From Trogon surrucura (Eukaryota; Chordata; Aves; Trogoniformes; Trogonidae): DNA of 64,000 nucleotides. Positions within the stretch are counted from its first letter, which is position 1, and every line of letters begins with the position of its first letter. Below the pieces are notes generated by a model. The model was not told the DNA's origin, ran no database searches, and saw only the letters and a list, made by a program, of their open reading frames with translations. A program made the position numbers and the translations under genes. Shown one piece after another: positions 47,063-58,372 of this stretch. The stretch is from positions 3,736,501-3,800,500 of the forward strand of contig CM036618.1 of NCBI GenBank assembly GCA_020746105.1, given 5' to 3'.

Positions 47063-47204
47063 CCTGACAAAATAAAACCAGGGGAATTCTTGGTATCCCA
47101 ACAATACTTGTAGGGCTTCGCACTTGGCTGCACTGTATTTAAGTGGAACACAACCAAGACGAGATGAGGTTCAGACCTGTCAGCAAGAAGCACAACTCCG
47201 AGGG

Positions 47205-47299
47205 ACGGTCCCCTCGGGAAGCTGAGCTTAGTTTGTGCCCAGAACTGATTTGTTTCTGGAGTTTGGTGAGTGGAGAATTCACACCCAACCTTGTGCAGC
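47205..47299 (+). repeat. Unclassified dispersed repeat, copy 1
   Basis: Over 70 bp (47211-47280) it matches 55221-55290 with only two differences, and 40 bp in a row are identical. The similarity extends about 5 bp left and 20 bp right with one gap. It belongs to no family I recognise, and no CR1 or LTR motif is inside it. Confidence 0.85.
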
Positions 47300-47716
47300 A
47301 CCTCGGTGACAGGGACCACCTCTCTCTAGAGCATAAATCACTTAATCAAGATGTCCCATAAGCCACAGGGTGTGAAGCCGTTGATGAAAGTCTCTTTCTA
47401 GCAATTTACGCAAAGGGAGGATTTTACCTTAAAGGCAGACTCTATTTTTTCCATTTTTTTTTAATTTCCTTCTCCGTAGGGCTATTGCAACAGAGCGCTC
47501 TCCTGGGATTTCTGGATGACTGGAAACAGCAGCTTGAACCATCAGCTGGTTTCACGCTTGCTCTTGGTCACACTAAATCCCTCTCCGTGACTGGTAAAGG
47601 CGTCCCTTGGCAAAGTCAGGATGCCAGCTGATTAAAAAGGTAATTATTAAAGTAAATATGGACACAAATCCTCCTTCCAGGAGGAGTCACAGGGCTCGAA
47701 TCCAGGGCAGGGGGGA
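47300..47716. other. No gene recognised
   Basis: Unique sequence between the unclassified repeat and a CR1 fragment, with a T-rich stretch near 47446-47466. Confidence 0.4.
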
Positions 47717-47860
47717 GTCACCGTCCCTGGAGGGGTTTAAGGAGAGGCTGGATGTGGCACTTGGTGCCCTGGTCTGGCTCATGTGGTGGGGTTGGGTCAT
47801 GGGCTGGACTTGATATCTCAGAGGGCTTTTCCAGCCTCAATAATTCCGTGATTCTGTGAT
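47717..47860 (+). mobile_element. CR1 LINE 3' fragment, divergent type
   Basis: GTCACCGTCCCTGGAGGGGTTTAAGG, GAGGCTGGATGTGGCACTTGG and GGACTTGATATCTCAGAGGG lead to TTTTCCAGCCTCAATAATTC and two octamers. The GATGTGGCACTTGGTGCC segment is not present in the other copies here, so it is a separate subfamily. Confidence 0.85.
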
Positions 47861-48325
47861 TCAGGACAAGGTGGTGTGTGGCACTCAGCACACTGTGCAC
47901 GGCCAACCTCGTCCTCCTTCAGCAGGGTCAGATTTGCAGCTCTCGGTGGGATATTAATGCACTCAGGGAAAGAACTTGCAAAGGCACCAGGAGCTGCTCA
48001 GAGATCTCAGGTCCTGCCTGACGGGGTGGCAGAGCTCCTCCCACCAAACGTGAGCTGACAGAAGTGGGGATCCAGTCCAAGCTGGGGTGAACGGGAGGAT
48101 GGAATGACTAGGAGAGGACACATCGTACCGTCAGCTGAGAGGGAGCCAAGACAAGTAGCTCAGGCTGGACATCTAACCTCAAGATAAGTCAGCTGGGGGG
48201 AAAAGAAAATAAAAAAATAAAATCCCAGCAGGGTAAAGTAACCAACCCAAAGTCTTTAAAAAAACTATTGCACACGCAAGTGCAAATCAATGAGCAACTA
48301 TTCCTTATAGGGGCACAGGACTCAC
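47861..48325. other. No gene recognised
   Basis: Unique sequence. Nothing recognisable. Confidence 0.4.
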
Positions 48326-48370
48326 CGAATCATAAAATCGTTTAGGTTGGAAAAGACCTTTAAGATCACT
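48326..48370 (-). mobile_element. CR1 LINE 3' tail, very short
   Basis: CGAATCATAAAATCGTTTAG, GTTGGAAAAGACCTTTAAGATCAC. About 45 bp of an inverted tail of the TTTTCCAACC type. Confidence 0.8.
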
Positions 48371-50410
48371 GAGATCTTAAGATACAAGATACCTAGTTTG
48401 GGATGAAGCATCCTTCCACGCTGTAAGAGCACCACTGGTTGTGCTGGTAAAAGGATGCTGCTCACTCATAAACCCAGAAGTACTCCAGAAGACATACGTC
48501 TAATTTTCGAGTGCAAATCGACTCTTAGGTCGTCATCGAAAAATCATCCTGCTGGATAAAAAGGCACAAAACAATTAAGTACAAAAAAAGCCTTGATCGC
48601 ATCGACGTAACGATTAGCCATAAGCAGACACGTTACATCATACACGGATCTTCGCCCTGTTAAATATTAAACGGACGCTTTTAAAAAGACATAGAATAAG
48701 GATAAGCACTTTTTGTCAGAAGACAGCAGCTCCTGTTAGCGAGTAAGAAAGGAAGAGCTACAGAGGAGAGCAGAACAAGGCATTTCATGCAAGGAGCAGT
48801 CCAAGAAAGAGACAAATATATGGTACAAGTGGCCTGATATAAACTGTTTTCTGGGATGGCCAATTGTCATGTGCATATACGCACTCAGTGCGGCTCTTCT
48901 AAATCCATTCCTTTTCCACAGGACTTTTCTTCTCATCCTGCACTGCAAGTTACCAAATACGACGTATCGCTGCCCTCCAGAACTGTGAGGTTACCCGTCT
49001 GGAAAAGATTCCTCTAGTACCGAGTAACGCTACGCCAGCAACGCATCCTCCACCCGAACGAGACAGCGTTAGCTGCACGCGTCTGTCACTTCCAAACGTG
49101 AAGAAACCTCTTTCAAAAGCTTCTCCTTAAATAGATCTGGTGCCAAAACGCAGCAAATACTCTCTGTCATAAACCAATTTTTTTTTTTTTTGGTTTCCTC
49201 CTAAAGTTCCAGCATCCAAGAGTACTTAGTTATACCCTCAGACACGCACTCAGCTGTGAAATATCAACCTCAGCACATGCCTACGTCGTTTCCTCTGCTG
49301 TTGTTAATACGCAGACAAATTCGCCGCATTTGCCCACTATCTGTCTATACAGAATTTTACACCGTGTGGGTTTTCACGTGGTAAAATAGAGAAGCAGTGT
49401 TTGGATCCAAAGAGAAAGAAGCAGCAGGACAAGAGCACAGCAGAAGCCTTTTTGTGTCCCCCTCATTACCATCTCGCCGGGAGGTTTTCGTCACGACGAT
49501 CTCCTACAGCACCTCCTACGATGAAGTCAGGTGATGTCAAAATAACCCCAGTCCAGCCTTAACGCTTCACGTCTTTCGCTTAAGCTAAAAATAAAGACAC
49601 ACACGTGGACGATTATGAAATGGCAGACACAAGAAACTGAAAATAACGCTTCGTTTCAGGATTCTGGATTGCCATGAGTTGTGTAACAATTAAATAAATC
49701 AGTCAAGAGACATTTAAGCTTTAGCTTAAACGATGGATATATAATACATACACATTGGAACAATAAATGGCTCATTGAAAACACATAATGGAAATAGAAG
49801 GTAAAAAAAAAAAACGCATTGTGTTTCCGATAAATGATAGAAATAAATAGAAATCTGGCTCCATGAAAGGAAAACGCGTTTGTCACGGCGCGTTCCTGAT
49901 TTAGGATAAAGGCGTCTTCCCAGTTATGCGGCTGCAATTAAGACCAGCTCGGTCACAAACAACAGCATCGGTGGGGGGATTATTAGGGGCTTATTTGTCA
50001 TACCGAATTACCTGCCGCGCGCGCCTGCAGAAGCGCCGGCTTAAAACGTTCGAAACGAATTGCCTCCGAGAAAAGTCATCTTTATTTGCATTGTCCTCGA
50101 TTTCACGCCCAGGCCAGCAACATCTAACGTACGCGTGTCAGCACGCAGCCCGCCCTTTGAGGAATCCACACCGACACGACAAGAACTAATCCTATTATTT
50201 CCTTAACGGCATCTGAATAAGGCATTTTCCAAGTGCTGCTTCTTATTGTAAGTTTAACCCACGTGTTAATTCTCTTACCGAGATCTCAAGCTGCTTTCTC
50301 TAGAATCGGGGATTTAGGGGAATCAAATCCCTTCTATTCAATTTCGTACTTAAGAGACAAACCTTTCGAAATTAAATGGGGCTGTTTGCCTTAAAAACGT
50401 CGCTTCTCTT

Positions 50411-50576
50411 TCCAAAGCATCGGAAAATATTTCCGAAGCATCAGGAAAATATCTCCGGAGCATCAGAAAATATCTCCAAAGCATCAGAAATTACCTCCAA
50501 AGCATCAGAAAATACCTCCAAAGCATCAGAAAATAACTCCAAAGCATCAGAAAATAACTCCAAAGCCCATTTTAGC
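50411..50576 (+). repeat. 21-bp minisatellite, seven units plus a partial one
   Basis: Unit TCCAAAGCATCAGAAAATAAC and variants start at 50411, 50432, 50454, 50475, 50496, 50517, 50538 and 50559 (partial). All steps are 21 bp except one of 22 bp, which carries an extra G. Units 6 and 7 are identical, while units 1-3 differ most. Because 21 is a multiple of three, the frame 50376-50699 stays open and reads a repeating SKASEN pattern; this follows from the period and is not proof of coding. Confidence 0.92.
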
Positions 50577-51304
50577 ACACGGGAAAATAAGTTTTTAAAG
50601 CACATCTCGAGTTCAAACTTGACAGCGGTCCAGGCAGACGCCCTTAAAGAAGAATCAGGAGAAATACATCGCGGAAAAGATTTTTCGGGGCGGTTTTAAC
50701 GCCAGCTCAATGAGTGAACAACCAAGCAGCGCTCCGTTAGGGGAAATTATTTCCTACGATCGCAGTTCTCCTCCGATAAACCAAATATTCAAAGGTGATC
50801 AAGTGGGAAAAGGCTGGAGCAAAAAGAAATCCAGTCTCCCAGCAGTCGCTTCCCTCGGTTGAAGAAATTTTTTGAGTGCACCGTGCTCAGGGGAGTTTTC
50901 CTTCCGGTAATCAAATATTAAGATACGAAGCACGATGAAAACAAACATCTTACTCTACGCACACACACTTCCTGCGCTCTCCAGCAATAGCAGATTTGCT
51001 GCGGGTACGCAAAAACTTATAGGTAGCCTATTAAATATTGATTAAAAGTAAATCCAAATAATTAGGCTTCAGTTTTAACACCCATGTACGTTTCTCTCTA
51101 ATTCATCGTGAACGGAATTTCCTAAGGTTCCGCGAGAGGCCCCGGCTTTCATTTTAATTACGCATTTATTACATAATTCACAAAATGCAGTAATGTGCAA
51201 CGAGGCTCCCAGTCGTTCAAGTGAGTAACGAGATTTATCAGCCCAGTTTGTCACACAACAAACAGGATTCAGAGCAGTGAGAAAGGCGGGTGATGAAAGA
51301 TACA

Positions 51305-51323
51305 GGGAGGGAGGGAGGGAGGG
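51305..51323 (+). repeat. G-quadruplex motif, (GGGA)5
   Basis: Five GGG tracts separated by single A bases. This fits the strict G3+N1 form, which is expected to fold very stably. It lies in a local AT-rich setting. Confidence 0.85.
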
Positions 51324-51367
51324 AAGAACCACCAGCAGCTCCATTTCCATGTAATGATGCTAATAAT

Positions 51368-51375
51368 ATGCAAAT
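51368..51375 (+). promoter_or_regulatory. Octamer motif ATGCAAAT
   Basis: A perfect POU-factor octamer inside an AT-rich segment with several TAAT cores (GCTAATAAT, CAAATAATT, CTTAATG) between 51357 and 51395. A single octamer occurs by chance about once per 33 kb counting both strands, so only the clustering is suggestive. Confidence 0.3.
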
Positions 51376-54011
51376 AATTCCCCATCTTAATGAATACTTC
51401 AGACGAATGCCACGTTCAAAACGCTGAAAGCTCGCAATGGAAAGGGGAAACTCGTCAGCTGAGCTGCTCAGAGTTTTCCAAGCTCTCTCAAAACCACGAG
51501 GTTACGACCGTGGGTACCGCCGAGCATCCGACCCTCCCCACCCGCCTGCAGCGATGCCGTCACATCGCAGAAGGTATCCGAGGTCCCCGGGATCCCCAGG
51601 GCTTGTTTTCCAAGAGTGACGATCACATCAAAGCCACCTTAGAAGCGGGTGTAATTTTCAAGATATGCAGGGATCCACCTCTTAGGGATCTTAATCTGGC
51701 AGCTCTCGGGGTGCACAGGAGAGGATCTTAAAATACCCAAGGCTCCAGCAGGCTGGGACTTGCCCTCCTCAAATGCTTCTGGTGACTTTTCAAAGTTGGG
51801 AAGTTTCTCCCAAATCTCTGCAATTACTAGAAGAGCAAGTGTTGGCTCTTTTCATTAACTTTTTCTTCTCCTCTCCCGCAAGCATTTGCAAACCTCCCTG
51901 ATCCCTTTCAGCGGGCATCATCTCAGCGAGAAGGGGCACGTGCTCAGAAGCAGGCGATACCAGCTATTAGAACACCCTTGAGCCACCACGCTTTCGCATG
52001 CTGCTCCCTTCCCTGGATTATTTTATCCTCAAACATCTTCGGGGAACTCAAACATTTAAGCCTTTAGACTTGCAGCTTGCTCACAAAGCAAAACCACCCC
52101 CGTCTGCAGCATCCCTTCCCATGTTCTCACTCGAAATCTGCTTTTTTTTTTCCTTTTCATTCCTGCTTAGACATCCATTTCATTCAGCTTCCCACATGCA
52201 CGTGTGTCCTTTCCAATTTCCAGCCTATCTCCTTCTTCGACAAACCCCGAGGAGAAGCACAGAGCTTTGGGGTGCCTCCTCCCTCAGCTCTCTTACACCC
52301 AATTCTGTATTAGAGACACTCACGGGCAACACAACCTCGTGTCCTCCTCAGAGCTGAGACCCTTCCTCCTCATCGTCAGGTGTTCTTCAAGGGGACACCT
52401 TCCCCCTTGCCTTCATGTTTCACGTCTATCCACGAAGCGGTCCAAATTTACTCACCGTCTTAACACATCGAACACGCAGATTATCGTCCCCGCAAAGTCT
52501 TTTCTGAGTTCACCAGAAGCTTCAGCCTTCAGGAGTGTGTTTTTTTCTCCTATCTCCCCAATTCCAAAGGCGCTTCAGAAATAGAAAATCATTACTGCTC
52601 CGCTCCAGCTGGACGGTGGCCTCTTCACCCGCCGCCAAGACACACGGTCGGCTCAAACCCTTGGGCTTTTGCTCCCAACTCTTCCAGAAATGCAGCTTTC
52701 TTATAATCAGAATTGACAAAAAAAAATGCCTTAATCATGGGATTTAAAAATACATAACCACGTACGGGGCAGAGTGGCACTTTTTACTTCTTGATTTTCA
52801 GCATTTTGGGCTCAGACTCTCCAGCTGCTTTCTCGCAACTGAAGTCAGGGAGGTGCATCTCCATTTCTTAAATAGAAAGGGAGGATTTATTTTTTTTTTC
52901 CCCTCGGGTCGTCACCAGATATTGGCAGCTGAAGGTCTGAAAGGAAGAACAAACATTCTCCCAAATATTAACAGGCACAGTTAGTAGCTCTGCCTTCCTG
53001 CATGGCTGCTGAATCAGCAATCCCACCCTCCACAGCAGTGACCTGCGCTGTTTTCTTTCCCCGTGTTCAAGGAAGGGCAGGATGAGCACAGATGATTTCT
53101 AAGGTCTCTACACGGGCACCCCCTCTTGAAAATCCTGATCCAGATCTCTATGCATGCATTGTTTTCATATATTTATATGTACGTATATATTTACACATAT
53201 TTTATGCATATCTATGGCTTTGTCTATGTCCCATTTGATATTTAATCATATAAAATTAACTCCTATTTTAAGTGCACAGAGTCAACTTGGGTTGTCCCCT
53301 AATAGCTGCATCTGCCACGCTGCTGCTCGGAGGCAGGCGCAGGGTAGAAGAACAAATCAGCACGTGCAAGATGTGGTTGTCACACAAGTTGTTTTTACCT
53401 TTTCGGTTGCTTTCTCACGGGCAGATCACTTATCTGACCATATCGTACGCGTGACACAGCAGAAGCAATCTTAAAGATAATAGAGGTTTTATAGAGACAG
53501 AGGGAAGAGACACTGAGTTCCCGTGGAAGGTACAGGCTTCAAATCCATTCGAGCCCATTGAAGATCACGTTGATGCAGAACAGAGGTGGTGGACCCTCCT
53601 CCTATCACATCCTTGGGATAAAAACTATAGCACGAACCTCTCCTTTCCTGGGCACTGAAGAAATCTGCACAGAAGCCCAATAAATGACAGAAAAAAAAAA
53701 CCTTCCACAAGCCCGCAATACCCTCCTGGGGTCTGGAGCAGCCGACCGTGAGACACAAGCCCCCAGGACTCCAGGCTTCATTAGGTCTGGCACTCGTAGC
53801 GTCGCTCATGAGACATCCAAACAGGAAGGCAACAAAACAGGCCTTTACCAACCTCTCCCCTCCAAAATCCTCGGCTCCAGTCCTATCGTATTGACTTTGC
53901 TGCGAAATCGCTGGCCCTTCAAATGTTTTTCTTGTCTTGATCTCCAATGCAGAGGGTAAATCTGCTGCTTCCACTGCAAGGTGGGACTGGATTTAGGAAA
54001 GGAAGGTCCTG

Positions 54012-54726
54012 CCTGAACAATCCCGTGAAGAAAAGGACTTGGGGGCACTGGTAGATGAGAAGCTCAATATGAGCCATCAGTGGCACTTGCAGCCCAGAAA
54101 GCCAATCCTGTCCTCGGCTGCATCAAGAGGTGCGTGGCCAGCAGGTCGAGGGAGGGGATTCTTCCCTTCTACTCCACTCTCGTGAGACCTCAGCTGGAGT
54201 CCTGCGTCCAGTTCTGGAATCCCTACTACAAGAAGGATATGAATGTGCTGGAATATGTCCAGAGAAGGGCCACGAGGATGCTCACAGGGCTGGAGCACCT
54301 CTCCTGTGAAGACAGACTGAGAGAGTTGAGGTTGTTCAGTCTGGAGAAAAGAAGGCTCCCAGGAGACCTTATTGTGGTCTTCCAGTATCTCAAGGGGGCT
54401 ACAAGAAAGCTGGGGAGGGGCTTGTTAGGATGTCGGGAGTGACAGGACTAGAGGGAATGGATTGAAGCTGGAGATGGGTCGGTTCAGACTGGACGTGAGG
54501 AAGAAGTTCTTCCCCATGAGGGTGGTCAGACCCTGGCACAGGTTGCCCAGAGAGGGGGTGGAAGCCCCATCCCTGGGAGTTTTTAAGGCCAGACTGGATG
54601 GGGCTCTGGGCAGCCTGATCTAGTGGGGGATGTCTCTGCCCACGGCAGGGGGTTGGAACAAGATGATCTTTAAGGTCCCTTCCAACGTTGACAATTCTAT
54701 GATTCTGCAATTCTATGATTCTACGA
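54012..54726 (+). mobile_element. CR1 LINE, 715-bp 5'-truncated copy
   Basis: Starts CTGAACAATCCCGTGAAGAA and ends TTCCAACGTTGACAATTCTATG with four octamers (ATTCTATG, ATTCTGCA, ATTCTATG, ATTCTACG). The frame 54080-54442 reads [25 protein letters not shown] and [18 protein letters not shown]-like residues and then stops at about 54440. Tail type is shared with 4321 and 27910. Confidence 0.95.
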
Positions 54727-54729
54727 CTG

Positions 54730-55214
54730 GGTGACCTGTCTAGTGGATGAGGGAAAGGTTGTGGATGGGGGTCTACCTCGATTTCAGCAAAGCCTTTGAC
54801 ACAGTCTCCAACAGCACTACCCTGGAAAAGCTGGCAGCCCACGGCTTGGACAGGTGCACCCTTCGCTGGCTAAAAAACTGGTTGGATGACAGGGCTCAGA
54901 GAGTGGTGGTGACTGGTGCTGCTTCCAGTTCAACACTTTTACTGATGACCTGGGTGAGGGGATTGAGTCTACCCTTAGTAAGTTCGCAGATGACACCAAG
55001 CTGGGGAGGAGTGTCAATCTGCCGGAGGGTGGGAAGGCACTGCAGAGGGACCTGGACAGGCTGGGTCCATGGGCTCCTCACTGCAAGAAAGATTTTGAGG
55101 GGCTGGAGCAGGTCCAGAGGAGAGCAAGGAGGCTGGAGAAGGGACTGGAGGGAAAGTCATGTGAGGAGAGGTTGAGGGATCTGGGGTTGTTTAGCCTGGA
55201 GGAGACTCAGGAAG
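54730..55214 (+). mobile_element. CR1 LINE, internal RT segment lacking its 3' end
   Basis: Starts GGTGACCTGTCTAGTGGATGAGG, four bases after the octamers of the previous copy, and ends inside the GGGGTTGTTTAGCCTGGAG segment. It has no CR1 tail: the unclassified repeat copy begins at 55215 instead. Two internal deletions are visible, one near 54925 and one near 55080. It is the only fragment here containing RT motif A. Confidence 0.92.
54741..55175 (+). pseudogene. CR1 ORF2 RT remnant with motifs A and C
   Basis: Motif A reads VYLDFSKAFDTV (54771-54806), with the first catalytic aspartate. Then follow LAAHGLDRCTLRWLKNWLDD, RAQRVVVTGAASS and, in another frame, [26 protein letters not shown], with FADD at 54983-54994. 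The stretch that should lie between, containing motif B (the SGVPQGS-type box), is deleted, so A and C are only 177 bp apart and in different frames. A second deletion after DRLGPWAP joins the thumb-like part directly to [16 protein letters not shown]. It cannot encode a working enzyme. Confidence 0.9.
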
Positions 55215-55310
55215 ACAGTCCCCTCGGGAAACTGAGCTTAATTTGTGCCCAGAACTGATTTGTTTCTGGAGTTTGGTGAGTGGAGAATTCATTACCCAAT
55301 CTTGCGCAGG
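55215..55310 (+). repeat. Unclassified dispersed repeat, copy 2
   Basis: Second copy of the sequence at 47205-47299, same orientation, 68 of 70 bases identical in the core. It sits at the point where the CR1 fragment at 54730 loses its 3' end, so it may mark a recombination or insertion joint. Confidence 0.85.
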
Positions 55311-57663
55311 AAGACCTTTCACTTAAAGGATGCCTTTAGATACCAGTTGATAGCCGTTTCCCAGATATTTACTGCAAGATAACAAAGCTCCCGCAGCAAA
55401 GAAGTAATCCCGAGCCAGGAAAAGACCAAAAGACTGTACTGAACCCACTGGTTGCAAAATAGAGAGTGCAAATTTAACCATCCTCATAACCCAGAGAGCA
55501 ACCAGCCTATCAGTCAGCAGAATTAGCGAAGAAACCATCTGAGTCTGAAATAAGTCAAATTACGCTTCACCGTTCTTCTTCCAAGTGTGTTATGGGCAAC
55601 ACAGGGGTGAAGAAGAGGTGGCAGCTCCAGCTGCTTCTGAAACAGTCTGTTCCAAGAAAAAGCACAGCCTGGTCAACTGGGGCATCACAAAACTCTTCAG
55701 ACTCTCCCAGATTTCCCACAACCCGTGAAGCCCTTGACTCTTCCCCCAAACCACCGTTGAGTAGATCCAAGCACGCAAAGGAAAACAAGCAAGAACAAGT
55801 CTTGAAAGGACTTTTTCCTAAATTATAGAACCCGAATAAAATAGGGGAAGGAAGATGGACAAATAAGGAACCGGAGCAGCACGTCTAAGCTATCAGGCAG
55901 AGGAACTTCACTTAATAAGGGACTTTTCTGGGCAGCACCGGAGCTGGAAATGTTTCTTCTGGCCTCTACAGTCACCACTTTGAATCACTGTGTTGACACG
56001 ACAGAACATGGCTCAATTTCAAGCACCGTCGAGGCTGAGTAATTTCAAACATTCTTTTAACGTTTGCAGATAGTCCAGAGGGAAGTTGGCCGAAGAGATC
56101 GCCAAGGCAGCCACGTGAAAACAGATACAAAAGCCCTTCAAATCATTACGGTGCCAGGCAGGAGGGAGGAACGGAGATTGAAGAGGGAAAGGGCGAAAGG
56201 TGAAGATCCAGACTTCCAGCTAAACTGCTCAAGACATTTATTTATGTCCAGTGGCTCCATTACAAGTTTATAGTATGCCTTGGGGAGCAGTAACAGACCA
56301 ATTCCATCAACCCGGACCGGTGCTTCAAAAGTAAGATTTTAAGCGTAATCCGTGCTCTTCTTTCTTCTCACGGTACGAACGTTCCCATTAGAGAGAGGTC
56401 GTTCTCCCATTTTCTTCTGGGCAGCAAAAAACGTTGCATGAGAAATCAGATAAGACGTTAATACAGTTGGACTTACCCAGAGTATTACACACCGAGGCAC
56501 TGCTGCTTTTAATCAAAGTCTGGGCTGATAAACCCAGGTGAGAAACAAAGCACGTTGGGGAAAACAAGCAAAACATTCATCTGCAGAACCTCCCTTAAAC
56601 TCACGAGGTCAAGGGAGAGCCCTTTGAAAGCCTTAATTAAATTTACCAAGGGCAAAATTAGCCGTTTGGGGTATTAGAGCATCTTCTGGAGGGAGAGCCA
56701 GCAGCAGGATTGCCTTGTGCTGAGTGGTGGTCAAGTGGGTTAGAAAGACATTTGGGGAAAGGCATGGGGAAACTGAGGCACAAGAATGTAAAGGAATTCA
56801 AGCGGATCAAGAGTCTTTTAAAACAAATTCACATCTCAAATCAGGCTCTTTGGGTACACAAAAGCAACCCGAGAGGAGCAAAAGGGCTTTTCAGATGTTG
56901 CTGGTTACTGAACCCCTACACTCTTAACAGATTTTTTTCTCCAGCTCTCAGACGTTACCTTGCTGTCGAGGTCAAGTCAGCACCCCAGGAAGGATTTTCA
57001 GGATAATAAACAGTAATTAACAAAACAGCATTTAGGGTTTTGTGAGGTTTTTTGGCCAGTCATATTATGAGGATTCAGAATAAGGAAATCTGTCCCGAGA
57101 ACTTCCCAAGGAAACGCAATGTGAATTCCCTGCATCTATTTCTGCCCCAATAAAAAATTAAAAATAATAAAAAAATCAACAAAAAAAAACCAGAGTTTCC
57201 CTGCCAACGTGTCTGTGAATGCCACCAACTCATCACCCCCGTGCCAGTTCATGTCCTTGACGTGAGCCAAGCAGCAAAGGAGTTAAAATAAATGGAAATG
57301 TTAATGAGCCAATGCTCACACCTGCTCTGTCAAGTGTGGAGACGGTTCTGTCTTTATGGCAGGAAAACAAGAAGCAGCAAGAGCATCAGATTTGCTCTAG
57401 AGCTGGAGATGGAGACGACTGAGTAGCTTCAACCTCGGCCTTCAGACAGCTGGTCTGCAGATCTGTCCGCTTCAGACATCTCTCACTGCATCCACCACTT
57501 CTGAGAGCCTCCGGTGGCATCACTTCTAGAGTTTCAACGGAAAGTGAAGTGAAATCCTTCCTACACACTGGCAGCAACATAATCACCGTGCTTTTCTTCA
57601 TGAGATGCTTCATTCAGATCACACAGATCCACAGGGCCATCTCAAACAGGACCAGGACAGGTT
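55311..57663. other. No gene recognised; A-rich tract at 57150-57190
   Basis: About 2.3 kb of unique sequence. The open frames have no domain and overlap frames on the other strand. Confidence 0.5.
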
Positions 57664-58200
57664 CATAGAATCATAGAATCACAGAATGGCCCAGGCTGGA
57701 AGGGACCTTAGAGATGATCTAATCCAACCTCCCTGTCACGGGCAGGGACGCCTCTCAACTAGATCAGGCTGCTCAAGGCTCTGTCCAACCTGGCCTTGAA
57801 CACCTCCAGGGAGGGGGCAGCCACAACCTCTCTGGGCAATTTATTCCAAAGTCTGGCCACCCTCATACTGAAGAATTTCTTCCTAAGATCTAATCTAAAT
57901 CTATTCTCCTTCAACTTAAACCCATTTCTCCTTGTCCTATCAGTGGATGCTCTTGTCAAAAGTCCCTCCCCAGCCTTCCTGTAGGATCCCTTCAGGTATT
58001 GGAAGGCAGCTCTTAGGTCCCCCCGGAGTCTTCTCTTTTCAAGACTGAACAACCCCAGCTCCCGCAGCCTGTCCTCGTAGCAGAGCTGCTCCAGCCCCTG
58101 GATCATCTTTGTGGCCTCCTCTGAACACGCTCCAACAGTTCTATGTCCCTCTTATGGTGGGGACACCAGAACTGCGTGGAGTATTCAAGGTGGGGTCTCT
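57664..58200 (-). mobile_element. CR1 LINE, well-preserved copy (CR1-X-like tail)
   Basis: Starts CATAGAATCATAGAATCACAG and AATGGCCCAGGCTGGAAGG. The minus frame 57759-58106 (115 codons) is fully open and carries [40 protein letters not shown] and LPREVVAAPSLEVFKARLDR. Compared with the relative at 17031 it has fewer stops, so it may be among the younger insertions. Confidence 0.95.
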
Positions 58201-58317
58201 TCTTCCTTAAGTTAAAACCTCTCTCCCAGCACCCTACAACACTAAGTTTTAGGGGTGTGCAACAGGTGACGAAAGAAAAAGGGTGGAGGTGACACCAAAC
58301 GCCCCGCTCCCACACCA
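58201..58317. other. Short unique spacer
   Basis: Unique sequence between two same-strand CR1 pieces. Nothing recognisable. Confidence 0.4.
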
Positions 58318-58372
58318 CAAAATTGCCCAGACTGGAAAAGACCCTGAAGATCATCAAGTCTAACCTAACACT
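58318..58372 (-). mobile_element. CR1-like 3' tail, degraded
   Basis: CAAAATTGCCCAGACTGGAAA, AGACCCTGAAGATCATCAAG and TCTAACCT resemble an inverted CR1 end with the octamers decayed. Confidence 0.6.

Larger units (their letters stand above)
45800..47204. other. No gene recognised beyond the candidate promoter
   Basis: Unique sequence with a T-rich tract (46399-46443), A-runs (46748-46770) and the TA/TG microsatellite. The plus frame 46324-46782 is carried by homopolymers and has no domain. Confidence 0.45.
48371..54011. other. No gene recognised; longest repeat-poor stretch
   Basis: About 5.6 kb without CR1. It keeps many CpGs (for example 48500-50200) and holds the 21-bp minisatellite, a G-quadruplex motif, a TAAT/octamer-rich patch near 50960-51400, T-runs at 49178-49191 and 52141-52151, and an AT-rich patch at 53160-53260. 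Open frames on the two strands overlap each other and show no domain. Confidence 0.5.

Noticed and set aside
46861-47319. 152-codon minus-strand frame with a Y/I/T/H-rich stretch
   Set aside because: The stretch is the TA/TG microsatellite; nothing else in it resembles a protein.
50411-50576. Regular 21-bp repeats as a CRISPR array
   Set aside because: Units are contiguous with no unique spacers, and the genome is avian.
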